Below, piece after piece: positions 52,001 to 59,794 of a DNA stretch of 64,000 nt. A model generated the notes under the pieces. That model had not been told where the DNA came from. It did no database searches and saw only the letters and a list, made by a program, of their open reading frames with translations. Source of the DNA: Macquaria australasica (Eukaryota > Chordata > Actinopteri > Centrarchiformes > Percichthyidae). Numbering within the stretch: position 1 is the stretch's first letter; each line of letters begins with the position of its first letter. The translations under genes were made by a program, and so were the position numbers. The stretch covers positions 1 to 64,000 of the forward strand of contig SEMN01000487.1 of the NCBI GenBank assembly GCA_005408345.1, read 5' to 3'.

Positions 52001-55000
52001 ACAATTTTTTCCTTAAGGCTATCTTCTATTTTTTTGTATTTTAAACAATATGTATACAACTTTAGGAAGAAAATGAACTGTGCAGACAGCAGCACACACC
52101 TTGGCAACTATTGCAAAAAATATATACTTTTCTGTACTGCTGATGGTGCCCTGCAATGGTTCATATCACCATTGTCAGCACTGGCCAAAGCCTTTTTGGG
52201 GCCCTGAGCAGAATTTGATTCACTCGTCAAATATTGGGTAAGGTGAATAGTGGGCAAAACTCTGAACAAGGCTAATCTACGCTAGTCTAATATCAGCATG
52301 CTAACATGCACACAATGACAATGCTAACATGCTGATGTTTGGCAGGTCAAACGTTTACCATGTTCCCAATCTTAGTTTAGCTTGTTAGAACGCTAACAAT
52401 TGCTAATTAGCTAAACATAAAGTACAGCTGAGGCTGATGGGATTGTCATTAGTTTTGCAATTATTTAGTCATAAACCAAAGTTATTACAATTCATCCATA
52501 TGAGAACATGAATGTGTGCAATCCATCCAATAGTTGTTGAGACATTTCACTCAAAACCACAAATGTCATCATGGTGCTAGATGAAAAGTCAGGGGATTAC
52601 TATAGTCATTAGGATTCATCCTAATGAATGCCTGTACCGAATTTCATGTCAGTTCGTTTTGTTAGGTGTCAGACATTTCACTAAAAGCCAAAAATGTCTA
52701 CCTGCTGTAAGCGCAAGAGGAGAAGTCAGGGGATCACCAAAGTAATTTGGATTTATCCTCTGAGGATATCTCTACTAAGTTTCATGGCAATCCATCCAAT
52801 AGTTGTTGAGATATTTCGGATGTTCCCATCTGCACAAATGCAGTTGAGCTGCTGAACTCCATGGTCATAGCAGCTCCCAAGCTTGACTCAGAAAAGAGAT
52901 CTAAAGAAAAAAAGAGCATGTACACTCAGGTCGATAAAAGTTGATATAAATTGAACAAAATCACAGCCAAAAAACAGTCATTTTGTATGGCTAATGCACT
53001 GAGTCGGGACAGGCTTGCTTGTACCACGAAGCTAGCATTAATCAGACTAGCAATCATCCCCTTTCTGCAGATGTAAGCTGAAATATATTTGTAAAGTGCA
53101 TCAGCCTCTCCTCATATCCTCTTTTATTCCCTCCCCACCTACATGTTTGCTCTTATGATCCTTCCATGGCCACAAAAACATTTGAAGAGCACCGATGCCC
53201 TCACTTTGCACTCCTTATCTTTGGTTGCTTATAATTTTATTAATCTTTCAATATCAATTAATTCTACAGTTGTGCTTATTATTCTGCATGAAAACAGCAG
53301 CAAAATACATAATGTGTAAGCAAACTGTAAATTGCACCACATTTCTATGTGATAATAAGCGCAATTCATTAAATAGTTGTGATCTTGGCCTCATGCCATA
53401 ATATTACAGAACTGCTACAGCTGCATAAAAGAAACAGGCCCAAAACAATCAATCAAATCATACTTTGCTGAAATTAAAACGCATGTGACCAGCTGTGACT
53501 GGTGCCCATTTCACTGTCGGCAAACAACTGAGAGAGGCGAGAGACGAGCAGCTTCATCTGGCTGTCACTCATATGTGTTAGCTTGGATTAGCTGAATGGA
53601 TTAGCCTCTGATACAAAGCAAAACACTGCTTTCCAATTACTATACACACGTCTCACACTTTATTCAACCTCACCAGCGATGAATTAAAAAGCTGTTTGAG
53701 TGACAGGGCTGGATGGGAGCCATGTATTACACAGTTTCAGAAATACAGTATATACTCCAGGACTGGAAAAGGGTGGAAATCTAATGTAAGCTGCTGCAAC
53801 TGCACACAGGACTGTACACGCACAGACAGATTTAACCAGAGTAGCACACACACACACATAAGCACACACGTGCATACATGCTGAGCACACTCATACTGTT
53901 ACTGAGAGAAAAAGCCACAAAACAAGCCTGAAGGATTCAAATTTTTAACCCTCTTGTTCCCTTCCCACTACATCCTTTAATCGCCCATGTGTTCTCCGCC
54001 TCCACTCTTCTTTCCTAAATTCCTGAAACCCTTTCATACAACGCAAATTAAGTAGGCAAGGGCAAAATAAATTAAAAAACAAATAATTAAAGAAAGGGAA
54101 CATTATGACTAACTGATGTTGATAGACACACCTCTCTGATTCTATATACTTTTTAGTGATGCAAGAAGGCAAAAGAGTAAAGGCAAACGGGGAAAAAAAA
54201 GCAAACATCTCCTCTAATTCTGGGTCATTTTGAGCAACACAGAAGACAGTGAGTTCTATATATAGAGAGGAGCAGAATAAAAGGCAGCTGACAGGCAAGG
54301 CTGATGTGTTAACATTGATTGTTCTCTGCCTGAAGTCACCCAGGTAGCATTCTTCACTAATAAAACTGACAGCAAAGCTCTCAGTGGCATCACTATTTCA
54401 ATAAACGCTGCACCATAACAAAATCCCAAACCAGCAGCAGTGAAGAGATAGAGAATGGTGTTCCCGTCTTCTCTCTGTATGGTTAGAGGCAAAACAAAAA
54501 CATCTTGGATTTTCCTCTTTAGCTCCAAAGATACTGATTTCCTGAGAAGTGAGTTTTTTAGTGTGTCCCCCTCCTCCCTTTTCATAAGGACAACTACTCT
54601 CTAAGCCAGTGACAAACAATATATGTGACACTTTTAGAACAAAATGTCTCTACCGAAAAAGAGGGTTTTGTAGACAGATTTATCGGGCCTTCAAGCAAGT
54701 GGAGCTCACAGTGCTGGACAGAGTGATAAAATACTCCAGGCTGACCCAATTGGCAAGTTCTGAAAAACTGCTTTATCGGTGGGGAGAAAGAAGCTCAGCC
54801 GCCTGAAAACCAGCTATAGTTCGCAAGAACTGAAAAAGAAAAAAAAAAGAAAAAGAGGACTGAAAAACAGCCAGTACATAACCCTAATAAGCACTTGTCA
54901 CGCAATTCCAAACATAATCTACACCCAACTACTGTGTAATAACAACATGGAAACCCGGGAAAGTATAATTAAACCATGTCAAGCTGCAAAACCATGTTGT

Positions 55001-55895
55001 GAAAGGAAATCGTGCTCTGTTGGATTTTTATGGCAAAAGGTCTCTTCGCCCAGAAACAAGTTCAGAACAAGCTCAGGCTCTCAAATGCTGCTATTAAATT
55101 CATGCCCTTGTAACTTTTCTTATTTATTTATTTTTACTGGCAACTGCATCATGCCTTCTAATTAAGACATCATTCCTATAGTTTGTGCTCAAGCAAATAA
55201 GCCAGACGTTTCATATGAAAACTAGATGCAATAAGTATATGCGGTCACAACCGGAAAACCAAAGGGCTGTTACAGTTCAGTTTTACAAGCCAGTGTCAGT
55301 GGTGAGGGAAATTGAGTGTTATTTCTGGAAATTTCTGGAAACAGCCATTGGACAGCGCTGACATCTTGAGCGAGGGTTCAGAGGCTGATTAGCCGTAGGG
55401 TGTTCAGACTCTCTGCCTCTCTTTCTTCAGACATGGCATGAAAAGCAAGAGCCTGTCGACACAGGCCTAAAGAAAGCTGAAAATCCAGCAGAAAATTCAC
55501 TTTATTTCACTTCCTGTAATACATTCTCTACCAACTAAAGCTATACACGATGTGTTTGTGCGAGATGTGTGTAGGTGCTGGAAAAAGAACAAGGGAGGGA
55601 CATGTACTGTAAACTTACTCGGTGGGGCGTAGGAGTGCAGTCTTGCCCAGGCGGAGGATGACGGGTCCTCGAGGGTTGCGGATCTTCTTGACATCTTTAC
55701 TCTTGAGCAGGGAGAACCGCCTCACCAGATTAAAACCTGACAACAAATGGCATTCATCAGCACCCACATAAATAAAAGTCAGAGAAGGATATGGGTCTGT
55801 TTGCGTATTTCGGTTTGTCTTTTTACCGGTGATATTGTGTCTGGCCGTCTGAGGAAACTTCCACTCATCCACTTGTATGGACGGGCATTGTACAT
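7877..55895 (-). CDS. col22a1: Collagen type XXII alpha 1 chain (FACIT-type collagen), 70 exons, 5' end outside the window
   Basis: Seventy exons with GT-AG boundaries join from 55,895 down to the TAG at 7,877-7,879. They give 4,806 nt in frame after the split first codon, about 1,601 residues. Order: TSPN domain (about residues 1-224), Cys-containing linker, Gly-X-Y region with several Cys-bearing interruptions, and the C-terminal CNPVDC motif. The segments GDPCEVCP, VGPEGLAGEPG, FIRQQVIKIFDERMAYY and GYGKMGPPGP match human COL22A1 as I know it and set it apart from COL21A1, which is much shorter. COL22A1 is an extracellular matrix protein of tissue junctions, notably the myotendinous junction. 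Most exons are multiples of 9 bp and phase 0; phase changes occur only at the TSPN and C-terminal ends. The VWA domain and signal peptide are missing because they lie beyond 64,000. Confidence 0.93.
8188..8440. repeat. Palindromic TTAA-type fish repeat, partial copy
   Basis: After TTAA at 8,188-8,191 it reads AGGAATACTTTAACATTTTG, then TTAGATGACAAGATTGACACCACTC, and ends near CTTTAGAGGTGCTGGTAG. This is one arm of a repeat whose other copies here are at about 10,378-10,600, 42,362-42,836 and 47,405-47,620. I know it as a very common percomorph element. Confidence 0.6.
9343..10204 (-). CDS. col22a1: col22a1 exons 65-68: last long collagen block and helical non-collagenous region
   Basis: Exon 65 (10,010-10,204, 195 bp) is an unusually long triplet exon, broken once by GGGGYHSKDAQPMIG. 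Exon 66 (9,892-9,945) encodes LQIMKYQAWLREEVMPEA. Exon 67 (9,724-9,787) encodes AVVNYDEVKNFIRQQVIKIF. Exon 68 (9,343-9,519) continues ERMAYYMSRMQMPVEM, then returns to Gly-X-Y (GRPGPPGKDG). The segment is amphipathic and rich in charged residues, so it likely forms a short helix or coiled coil between two collagen domains. The FIRQ...DERMAYY core is strongly conserved with human COL22A1. Exon phases switch to 1 after exon 67. Confidence 0.9.
10221..10249. repeat. (AC)n microsatellite at an exon acceptor
   Basis: CA dinucleotides preceded by CAGA units; on the transcript this is a UG tract ending within about 17 bases of the acceptor of the 195-bp exon 65. Confidence 0.95.
10378..10600. repeat. 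Palindromic TTAA-type fish repeat, internally deleted copy
   Basis: The left half reads in reverse orientation (TTAGCTTAGCTTAGC, GTTAACCTGGCTCTGCC). The right half reads forward (GATATGAGAGTGGTATCAAT, CTTCTCATCTAACTC). The central arms are lost. It lies in the intron between exons 65 and 64. Confidence 0.55.
11336..11402. repeat. (AC)n microsatellite, about 66 bp
   Basis: Uninterrupted CA dinucleotides, the longest pure tract in the window. On the col22a1 transcript it is a UG tract starting about 35 bases after the donor of the exon at 11,437. Confidence 0.95.
11437..12813 (-). CDS. col22a1: col22a1 exons 58-64: collagenous block
   Basis: Exons are 12,769-12,813 (GFKGKTGHVGFPGQK); 12,581-12,634; 12,402-12,455; 12,247-12,297; 11,758-11,847; 11,597-11,632; 11,437-11,481. 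All are phase 0 Gly-X-Y except that exon 61 (51 bp) ends GPSGV, so the rhythm slips by one residue before the next glycine. GFKGKTGH is also found in human COL22A1 at the corresponding place. Exon 62 encodes GIKGDKGQAGERGLPG, like the human GLKGDRGATGERGL segment. A long CA tract (minus-strand UG) begins about 35 bases downstream of the donor of exon 64. Confidence 0.9.
13560..14310 (+). repeat. Degenerate tandem-unit repeat (about 120-130 bp units)
   Basis: Several imperfect units each contain CATGGTGGCG, AAGTCAGGGGATCAC, AGGATTCATCCTCTGG, GACCATGAATGTCTGTAC and TTTCATGGCAATCCATCC. They are arranged head to tail. A second array of the same family in the same orientation lies at about 52,290-52,870. 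No ORF is present. Confidence 0.65.
14581..18697 (-). CDS. col22a1: col22a1 exons 46-57: uninterrupted collagenous block
   Basis: Exons are 18,653-18,697; 17,915-17,959; 15,993-16,046; 15,856-15,909; 15,670-15,723; 15,533-15,577; 15,376-15,429; 15,268-15,303; 15,117-15,179; 14,961-15,032; 14,793-14,846; 14,581-14,625. Every exon is 36, 45, 54, 63 or 72 bp, starts with a glycine codon and encodes strict Gly-X-Y. This is the classic 9-bp-multiple collagen exon pattern. The exons at 14,581-16,046 are packed with introns often below 150 bp. Triplets such as GFQGQPGFPGPP and GMDGKDGKSGLR resemble the human chain. Any one exon could be skipped without losing frame. Confidence 0.92.
17159..17863. 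repeat. Common percomorph dispersed element ending in TTCTTCCACCACTG
   Basis: It starts near GGTACTTGTACTTTAACTATT and contains TACTTCTACTTCATTACATT, TTTTTACCCCACTACATTTA and GTACTTTTACTTAAGTAGGA. It ends AGTACTTCTTCCACCACTG at 17,863. I know this as one of the most abundant non-autonomous DNA elements in perch-like fish. The matching left terminus is missing, so this copy is truncated. It sits about 50 bases downstream of the col22a1 exon at 17,915. Confidence 0.55.
18829..19686 (-). CDS. col22a1: col22a1 exons 42-45: major Cys-rich non-collagenous interruption
   Basis: Exons are 19,633-19,686 (NPTGPHQLPRDDTRGDGD), 19,304-19,414 (EDCGEGCSQGSPG and on to VTPCDR), 18,997-19,038 (CLDRLQREQATQAV) and 18,829-18,900 (DGRSCTGTPGVPG and on). 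Together they interrupt the triple helix with five cysteines and a short charged helix-like segment, with about eight triplets in the middle. The human chain has an equivalent region (a Cys pair, short triplet run, then a charged segment and another Cys). The 42-bp exon at 18,997 has a GTCAGT donor and good acceptor. The region is likely a hinge and an interchain disulfide site. Confidence 0.85.
19429..19515. repeat. (AC)n microsatellite, two tracts
   Basis: CA tracts at 19,429-19,464 and 19,491-19,515 separated by an AT-rich spacer. They lie just upstream of the acceptor of exon 43 on the transcript. Confidence 0.9.
19687..23063 (-). other. col22a1 intron, about 3.4 kb
   Basis: AT-rich sequence between exons 42 and 41. 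I find no additional triplet exon, no ORF with family features and no clear repeat structure in it. Confidence 0.6.
23064..26952 (-). CDS. col22a1: col22a1 exons 31-41: collagenous block with WQ-containing interruption
   Basis: Exons are 26,899-26,952; 26,743-26,784; 26,285-26,320; 26,146-26,199; 25,958-26,026; 25,801-25,854; 25,403-25,429; 24,404-24,460; 24,057-24,089; 23,819-23,890; 23,064-23,117. Most are uninterrupted triplets. Exon 38 (GVPGECNCIIPVHTGIGGP) and exon 39 (GAPGTPINTWQ) form a non-helical island before a long proline-rich GPPGPP run in exon 40. The human protein has a similar ECSC segment and an island ending in WQ at this point. This supports the 33-bp exon 39 although its donor (GTCTGA) is weak. 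Exon 35 has GPVAIGVAGPP, a small slip. Confidence 0.87.
27044..32947 (-). CDS. col22a1: col22a1 exons 18-30: collagen block with repeated Cys-x-x-Cys cassettes
   Basis: Exons are 32,912-32,947; 32,693-32,815; 31,950-31,985; 31,448-31,483; 31,042-31,164; 30,695-30,739; 30,290-30,325; 30,146-30,199; 29,804-29,854; 29,573-29,716; 28,349-28,384; 27,271-27,378; 27,044-27,166. Four long exons begin with a Gly then a CxxC or CGVC pair (GDPCEVCP, GEPCSACP, GECGVCQP, GDACTSCP). Each carries about 15-20 non-triplet residues before Gly-X-Y resumes; three of them are exactly 123 bp. They follow short exons ending in KGEK or similar. Human COL22A1 has the same Cys interruptions. These cysteines probably make interchain disulfides and kinks. 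Confidence 0.9.
31719..31757. repeat. (TG)n microsatellite
   Basis: TG dinucleotides on the plus strand within the intron between exons 21 and 20 of col22a1. Confidence 0.9.
33067..36245 (-). CDS. col22a1: col22a1 exons 10-17: first collagenous block
   Basis: Exons are 36,213-36,245; 36,024-36,068; 35,515-35,553; 35,309-35,371; 34,313-34,357; 34,114-34,209; 33,797-33,835; 33,067-33,111. Most encode Gly-X-Y triplets with lysine/glutamate-rich KGEKGE runs. Two cysteines (GDGCSGSHSGP and CTKGSKG) face each other across an exon boundary. Exon 14 carries SICVVGPKGQK and exon 15 VGPEGLAGEPGKPG, both close to human COL22A1. Exon 12 (35,515) reads ALPANWGEAAGYK and has no triplet pattern. The triplet rhythm also slips at GVGKPG in exon 15 and GGAKG in exon 16, typical small interruptions that make the helix flexible. 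Confidence 0.85.
36574..44652 (-). CDS. col22a1: col22a1 exons 6-9: Cys-containing linker between TSPN and collagen
   Basis: Exons are 44,584-44,652 (CPPDAPKSRRAAENDLLE and following), 40,784-40,816 (DIFASKDLAEK), 36,721-36,756 (CAGCLLLNREEN) and 36,574-36,624 (VVNLGGVAGLKGEKGDR). All are phase 0 with clean donors and acceptors. The human protein has a comparable linker with CPPE..., a CPPC motif and then the first GPKG triplets. The human linker is longer and has another Cys pair (CFC) for which I found no in-frame exon here, so one exon may be missing or absent in fish. The 33-bp exon at 40,784 rests on splice sites and frame only. The linker cysteines could form interchain disulfides. Confidence 0.75.
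36968..37012. repeat. (CA)n microsatellite
   Basis: About 22 uninterrupted CA units in the intron upstream of exon 8. Confidence 0.95.
37846..38063. repeat. Near-perfect inverted repeat, 87-bp arms
   Basis: The left arm 37,846-37,932 and right arm 37,977-38,063 are reverse complements with one mismatch that I can see (CACCGAC against CACCAAC). The 44-bp centre itself repeats the CACTGACAGCCAGGGG unit, so an alternative pairing leaves a loop of only about 10 bases. Arms contain GAAGACGAGGATCCAGATCC. Confidence 0.9.
38160..38548 (+). repeat. Fish dispersed repeat with TATAAATA-type tail
   Basis: It includes CTGTAATTTTATTATGTTTG, GGAGGGATCTGCCTCCTCTG, GGGGGAGTTTTTCCTTATCC and TTGTAAAGCCCCTTGAGGCA, ending in a TATTTATAAAATTGACTTGA tail. 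This is a well-known teleost repeat; the hairpin at 37,846-38,063 lies just upstream and may be its 5' part. Confidence 0.6.
38760..39090 (+). repeat. Dispersed repeat, divergent copy
   Basis: It begins around TGGCCACTTGGGGGCAGAGG and contains TATTCACTCTC and CTAAAACGCTCTGTAGAGC. A related divergent copy seems to lie at about 60,690-60,940 (TATTCACTCTTG, CTAAAACGTTCCGTAGAGC). Confidence 0.4.
40545..40715 (+). repeat. Dispersed repeat with AACCTGCATGTCTTTGGACT core
   Basis: It contains GGTCGCCAGTCCATTCACGC, AACCTGCATGTCTTTGGACT and GTGGGAGGAAACC and ends GAGCCACTGTGCCGTCC. The same core is found across fish genomes in many copies. It lies next to the donor of the exon at 40,784. Confidence 0.5.
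42362..42836. mobile_element. Palindromic TTAA-type repeat, near-complete copy
   Basis: Left arm 42,406-42,452 (CTGTCCAAAGGTAACAAAAT, ACCAGCACCTCTAAAG) is the inverse of 42,624-42,668 (CTTTAGAGGTGCTGGTAG, GTTACCTTTGGACAGAG). The right arm continues TGAGAGTGGTATCAATCTTC to TTAA at 42,837-42,840. Most of the left outer arm is missing. Confidence 0.65.
42841..43137. mobile_element. 297-bp TTAA-flanked MITE (Kolobok-like)
   Basis: The left end AAGAGTACTCCACCGATT and the inverted right end AGGGGAACTCCACCGATTTT are imperfect TIRs. TTAA lies on both sides (42,837-42,840 and 43,138-43,141). TTAA duplication and a TIR starting AGGGGAACTCCACC fit Kolobok-type MITEs of percomorphs; piggyBac also duplicates TTAA. 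No ORF. Confidence 0.7.
44653..47766 (-). other. col22a1 intron, about 3.1 kb
   Basis: Intron between exons 6 and 5. Contains a repeat-like stretch around 44,770-45,540 with a short duplication of GTGAGAGCGTGAGACT (about 45,488-45,536), and a copy of the palindromic TTAA repeat at about 47,405-47,620. No supported coding sequence. Confidence 0.5.
47405..47620 (+). repeat. Palindromic TTAA-type fish repeat, single arm
   Basis: Reads AGAGCTGCTGTTAGGCGGAT, AGCCAGGCTATTTCACATGT, TGAAAGTGGTATCTATCTTC and ends near CTTTTCCTTTATA. It matches the right arm of the copy at 42,624-42,836 with more divergence. Confidence 0.55.
47767..55895 (-). CDS. col22a1: col22a1 exons 1-5 in window: TSPN (laminin-G-like) domain
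   Basis: Exons are 55,827-55,895; 55,619-55,736; 49,827-49,950; 48,752-49,033; 47,767-47,847. Together they encode about 224 residues. The domain opens with DVQCPSIQVDEW and continues GFNLVRRFSLL, VFPHGLPEEFTL, YLFQISDQQGYPQ, LSWHKVALSV and VDCSS. It ends YCDPSLAIQEACCDIPGAR. This is the order of the thrombospondin N-terminal-like beta-sandwich found next to the collagen region in FACIT collagens. The WHK motif and the CDP near the end are family hallmarks. Exon 2 ends in phase 2 and joins the exon starting TCAGGTG to give an aspartate codon before QVFP. The first exon starts inside a codon, so at least one more exon lies upstream. Confidence 0.92.
49951..55618 (-). other. col22a1 intron, about 5.7 kb
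   Basis: Intron between exons 3 and 2. Contains a LINE-like tail near 50,440-50,525 (GACAATAAAGACTATCCATC), CT/CA tracts near 50,975-51,020, a 23-bp exon-like segment at 51,515-51,537 and the tandem-unit repeat at 52,290-52,870. No in-frame coding exon is supported. Confidence 0.6.
52290..52870 (+). repeat. Degenerate tandem-unit repeat, second array
   Basis: Units share AAGTCAGGGGATCACC, AGGATTCATCC, GGCAATCCATCCAATAGTTG and TTGAGACATTTCACT with the array at 13,560-14,310. Same orientation, same approximate unit length. Confidence 0.65.
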
Positions 55896-57654
55896 CTATG
55901 GAGACAAATAAATGACACAGAGGGTTATGCAAGAAAAAAAAGTAAAAACTGCAAAAACCCTGAAATGTACAATAATTCAATCATTCATGAGTTTTCAAGA
56001 AGAGCACATCAGTCTTTGGAGAAGTTATCCCAAAAGCCTTTCACACTTACTGCTGGGTGAAATGGACAGTTTGTGCAAGAGAGAACAAGCAACTTCAAAC
56101 ATGCATTTGAGAGTAACAGAAATATTGATCTAGTAGAAAGAGAGAAAGGGAGCTGGTGGAGGTGAAAGAGAGTCAAAAAAAAAAAGAGTGTAAAACACAG
56201 AGAGCGAGATGAAATGAGGGCAAAGCTGTGCAGAGAAGAACACAGCCCGGTCTGACAGGTTGTCTAGCACCAAGCTTGTCTGTCGCGGTAGCCTCCGTTT
56301 GATGGATATGTTCTCACCCTGTCAGGGGAGGTTACAGAGAAAAGTGTTGCCTGTCAGAGCGGCCTGCCTGACTACAGGGGGGAGATGTGAGATGTGTAGA
56401 AAAACCGGGATAGTACAGGTAGACATGAACCCTGTGAATCACTGTGATCCACAGTTAATTGATCTCTTTGGGGCCAAGGACCAAGGCCCCAAGCAAGACG
56501 TTCTACAGGGCACAGTATTTCAAAAAGTTATTTTTTCTATGACTGCAGAGAATCTGGAAGCAGGTGGTGCCCTGCGTTCACCAAAAATAAAACCTAATAA
56601 TTTTCTCTGAGCTGTGTTGCTGTCAGTAATATTCTAAATCATTAATGTGTGCTTTACGCCAAAGCTGAGGGTTAGATATTTTAATCTAACCTCTTTCACA
56701 CCGTCTCATGCTGAAGCGCTGTCCATGTGGGCCAGATAAGAGCGATTCTCTGTATTTGAAGAGTTTAAAGGGTGGTGTCTTTCTTTATTCACCTTTCCAA
56801 AACCAAAAACACAAAAGGAAAAGTGTAAGGACTAGGTAACTTCAGTTCAGGACTTGAACATCCAATGCTTAGGATACCAAGGGGCATTAAAGCGACGGTG
56901 AAGGTGAATTTGCGTTATTCTCCAAAGCTGAGGCAACTGTTGACAAAAAAAGGTAACACGACATGTCAATTATATGGAAGACATCTCAAAATCAACGAAG
57001 AGCAGATTAAGACCTTCTGCAAAATATGATGCCGCCAACCAAGACGGGAAACACAACAAATCTTTTCCCACCACCTGAAAAGGTACCATCCCAGCGCATG
57101 CAAGCTAACTTGTATTGTTTTGTTAAGGCTGATAAAGCACGTTTGCGAAGTTAAATGTTTACACTTAGACGTTATTCAATTTTATTCTTTTATCACAAAA
57201 TATATTCCAAACCAAGCCATGTTTGCACAGTTGTGTTTACATCACGTTATTCTATTTTTTATTTTAATAAACTACATTCTAAAGTTTAACTAATGAACCC
57301 TCTGGTTTCTTCATTATCAGGATACTCTTCAAACTGGCAGCATTATCAAATTAAACGTTGTAATAAATATCGATATTGATCAATATGGAAAGATTTATCA
57401 TGATCATATTTTTTGCCGTATTGCCCAGTCCTAGCTAGAGATAAGAGTTTTCAACCAACTACAGGCGTTAAAATCTGACGGCGACAGTTCATGTCAGTCA
57501 GCAAAATCCATGAACGTCGGCTAGAAAAGAGAAGCGAACCTGTTTGTGAAATCAAAGACCCATTGTTTCAGAAATTACAGCAAATTTTGAGTGGTAAATC
57601 TGCCACCGTTATCACTGCAAACTGTAATGTGCGAGAATGGGAAGCTTGACAGGC

Positions 57655-58955
57655 ATTTCTGTCACAAATGTGCAAGCAGGAAACAGGAATACAGGAGAAG
57701 GACCCAAATGCAGACAACTGGCACAAAGGCTTACTGAATAGTGAGGCAGGCAAGGGTCAAAACCGGGAAAGCAGCCGAACACAGGCAAACAAATCCAAGG
57801 GAGCAGGCAGAAAATCAAAATTGCATAAAGAAAGGTCAAAAACAGGCAGGTAACAGGTCTCCAGAACACAGAGAACAACAGAACACAGATACAAATGCTA
57901 GAAAACAAAGACACAATGCACATGGTAGCATAACTTAAGGAACTGGCAAAGAACAAAAGAAGAAGACCTTAAAGCTGGGGTAGGCAGAATCTGTGCAACC
58001 TAGGCAAAACCTTCCGTCTCTCTCTCTGCTGCCTCGTATCACTCCGCTAAGCCCCTCCCACCAAGCCCACAACTTCAACAGGCAGCAGAAGGAGTCGGTT
58101 CCGCAGTGAAACCATATCCCTCGTAGGGCTCGCTCTCCACGGCGTGAGCCTCACCGAGACCGCAGTCCCTCCCGCTGTGACTTGTTTTCTCAAAGACGCC
58201 CCTCCAGCGCTTTGCGGCCGCAGAGCAGAGCGCCCCAGGCTTCAGAGGCAGCTACAACTCCATCCAGCAGCGGGAAGAGAGGCTAGTACACCGCACACAC
58301 ACACCACTGTCCCCCATCAAAAGTTACTCCCCACTGTTTGTCATCATGCCTCTTTGCTACTCGTCATTATGAGCGCCATGGCATTGAATGTAATGAGCCT
58401 GAAGCTCCGTGTGGAGCCGGGACGTGTTGTTTTGTACTATACACGGCTGTAGGCAAAGGAGGTGTTTGAAATGTATTTAAGTTTCAGGATTTTCGGCAGG
58501 ATCAGGAATCAGGTTTTCACTGTCTGAAGGGACATGCACACACATCTGTTCTTGTAGCTTAGCCAATACGAAAACACCGTCTCTCTGAAATAACCTGTGA
58601 TAGGCTGATAGTCTACCGTCATGGGATAGATTTTCTGAAGCCTGAAAACAGAGGCAAGAGGGGGGGCTGAAGTAGAGGTCTGCTCTCAGACCACTTGAAT
58701 TACAATATGCTGCACGGTTAATATGGCATTTTTGCCCAATGACGCCAAAAGAAAACTGCCTACCCAACCTTTAAATAGTGAGTGGCTGATGAGGGAAGTG
58801 AAAACAGGTGTGTAGTTTGGGTGGGGCAGTCAGGTGAGGAAAGGAGGGAAAATCCGAAGGCATCTGGTGGACTAGTGGAGAATAGCACTGAAGGGCTTGG
58901 GAAAACAGAAATGTGGCTGGAGAGGAGGGACAGGGAGACAGACTGTGACACATAG
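57655..58955. repeat. Older dispersed element split by a TTAA transposon
   Basis: The left part (57,655-57,968) contains AGGACCCAAATGCAGACAAC, GGCAAGGGTCAAAACCGGGA and GAGCAGGCAGAAAATC. The right part (from 58,771) contains GTGAGTGGCTGATGAGGGAA, GGTGGGGCAGTCAGGTGAG and GGAAAATCCGAAGGCATCTG, ending GACTGTGACA. Both halves belong to one repeat I know from percomorph genomes, in the order expected. Confidence 0.6.
57973..58770. mobile_element. 798-bp TTAA-flanked DNA element nested in an older repeat
   Basis: The left end AGCTGGGGTAGGCAG and inverted right end AGGTTGGGTAGGCAG are TIRs of about 15-20 bp. TTAA flanks both ends (57,969-57,972 and 58,771-58,774). The first 300 bases are clearly GC- and CpG-rich compared with the neighbourhood. 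The ORFs inside look like chance. Likely a non-autonomous piggyBac- or Kolobok-type element. Confidence 0.7.
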
Positions 58956-59756
58956 CAACAGTAACTAAGAGGGATGGGGTTTAGCTTACGACTAATTGTG
59001 TGCAGGAACAAAATGAGGTGCTAATTCAGATGTAGGATTCGTTTGAAGGTCACTACTGATTGTTGCTAATACAGAAGAAAACAGCCTGAAGAAAAAGCTC
59101 TTTAAACAAAAGTAATGTTTTTGCATCTCCTAGTTTTATGGATTCAGTGTAATAAAGTTGTTGAGAACGTCTTTTTGATGAAACAGATGAAACAGTGAGT
59201 GCACTGCATGCCTTGAAGCATGCAACGGCAACACGCTGTCTATGTTTCCATCCACAATTTAACTTTATCCAAGCTGGAAGTCACATCAAAACAAGGGGAA
59301 AGAGCCTAATATAATTACTAAAATAATAACATCCAGCTGACTTTAATTAAGAGTTAGGAATTTAATTTCACGGAAGCCGACTCAAGAAAGAATTAAATCA
59401 CATTTAGCGCTTCATCACCTATTACCAAGTTCATCACTTGACATCCTGGAGCTTCTGCTCATCTTGGTTTCGAAGCACAAAGACAGTTTCAAAGCGCAGG
59501 ACATTTCAGCCTGTCTGCCTGCACAGTGTGTCATTCTCTTATCGCTGTCTACAAGTAATAATCAAGGTGTGGGAAAGAGATGTCAAACAGTGGTGTTATG
59601 GGAAGCTGGGAGGAACTTGAGATGAAAAGTCAAAGAGATTGCATGAGTTGAATGTGACTTCTGAACAAAGTAAGAGATACAGTGGAGAGTACAGGAAGTA
59701 TCAAGCAGTTTTCTGAGGCTTCTGATGCATCTAGCTCACTCTCATCTTTGTTTCTG

Positions 59757-59792
<36 letters not shown>

Positions 59793-59794
59793 AC
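59757..59794. repeat. (TC)n(AC)n compound microsatellite
   Basis: A TC tract passing directly into an AC tract, within the upstream col22a1 intron. Confidence 0.9.

Noticed and set aside
58144..58452. 102-codon plus-strand ORF
   Set aside because: It lies inside the GC-rich part of a TTAA transposon and has no family features.
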